This document shows, in pieces, positions 63,940-64,000 of a stretch of DNA of 64,000 bases (the stretch's first letter is position 1; each line of letters starts with the position of its first letter). The stretch covers positions 1 to 64,000 of the forward strand of contig JBKEAR010000019.1 of NCBI GenBank assembly GCA_047972425.1, in the 5' to 3' direction. Source of the stretch: JBKEAR01 sp047972425 (GTDB taxonomy: Bacteria; Pseudomonadota; Alphaproteobacteria; JBKEAR01). Under the pieces are notes generated by a model. The model was not told the DNA's origin and did no database searches. It saw only the letters and a program-made list of their open reading frames with translations. The position numbers were made by a program, and so were the translations under genes.

Positions 63940-64000
63940 AGAAAATAATTTTATATTCACTTGTAATTATCCATAATCTTTGGTATTAATATAAATGAGT

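Noticed and set aside
63895..63971. Complete tRNA gene at the window end
   Set aside because: Only the 3' half is present; no 5' acceptor or D-arm partner upstream.

Overview
The window looks like a chromosomal segment of an AT-leaning alphaproteobacterium. The signs are a YlxR protein with an L7Ae-like C-terminus inside the rimP-nusA-infB operon, an Hsp20/DUF1150 pair behind an alphaproteobacterial RpoH-type promoter, an OmpA/MotA-like membrane pair, and an MntR-type regulator. There is no complete insertion sequence, prophage, CRISPR array, rRNA or intact tRNA. Species cannot be set from the sequence alone.

Layout. Positions 1-3.2 kb: the 3' end of mntR, a DUF805 protein, a heparinase II/III-like protein and a small lipoprotein. 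3.2-10.2 kb: the transcription/translation operon rimP-nusA-ylxR-infB-rbfA-truB-rpsO, whose leader carries an intrinsic terminator. 10.2-21 kb: a glucuronide/glucuronate locus. Divergent transcripts dctQ-dctM-uxaC (minus) and dctP-uidA-uxuA-uxuB-kdgK-eda (plus) encode a TRAP transporter, a beta-glucuronidase and every step from glucuronate to pyruvate plus glyceraldehyde 3-phosphate. 21-24.4 kb: a GST, an AcuI-type reductase, a nitroreductase and a SAM hydrolase-like protein with a signal peptide. 24.8-33.3 kb: rpoBC on the minus strand, apart from rplKAJL, with a structured leader.

33.6-45.8 kb is the accessory and decaying part. It holds an SDR gene with two nearby nonsense codons, aat, hsp20, DUF1150, upp, a secreted tannase/feruloyl-esterase-like enzyme, a frameshifted ankyrin gene, a DUF4424 protein, a secreted esterase, several repeat-filled gaps, and a glycine-betaine ABC operon (proVWX) collapsed by apparently in-frame deletions. 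45.8-56.2 kb is again mostly housekeeping: the OmpA/MotA-like pair, two very small membrane proteins, rsfS-rlmH, pnp (separated from rpsO), a nitronate monooxygenase-like flavoprotein, an MFS transporter, ogt and rpmI-rplT. 56.2-64 kb is a second sugar locus: a GH2 beta-galactosidase-like enzyme, two ABC permeases and two tandem paralogous binding proteins, divergent from an AraC-type regulator. The last bases hold a tRNA-Arg 3' half.

The two carbohydrate loci and the two secreted esterases suggest use of glucuronide- and galactoside-containing, possibly plant- or host-derived, compounds (inference). The least ordinary signals are the collapsed proVWX operon, a mosaic repeat family in which one module is inverted between two copies, the nusA-operon leader terminator, the rpoB leader, and the tRNA remnant. 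I did not find a clear, self-contained, undescribed defence or biosynthetic system.
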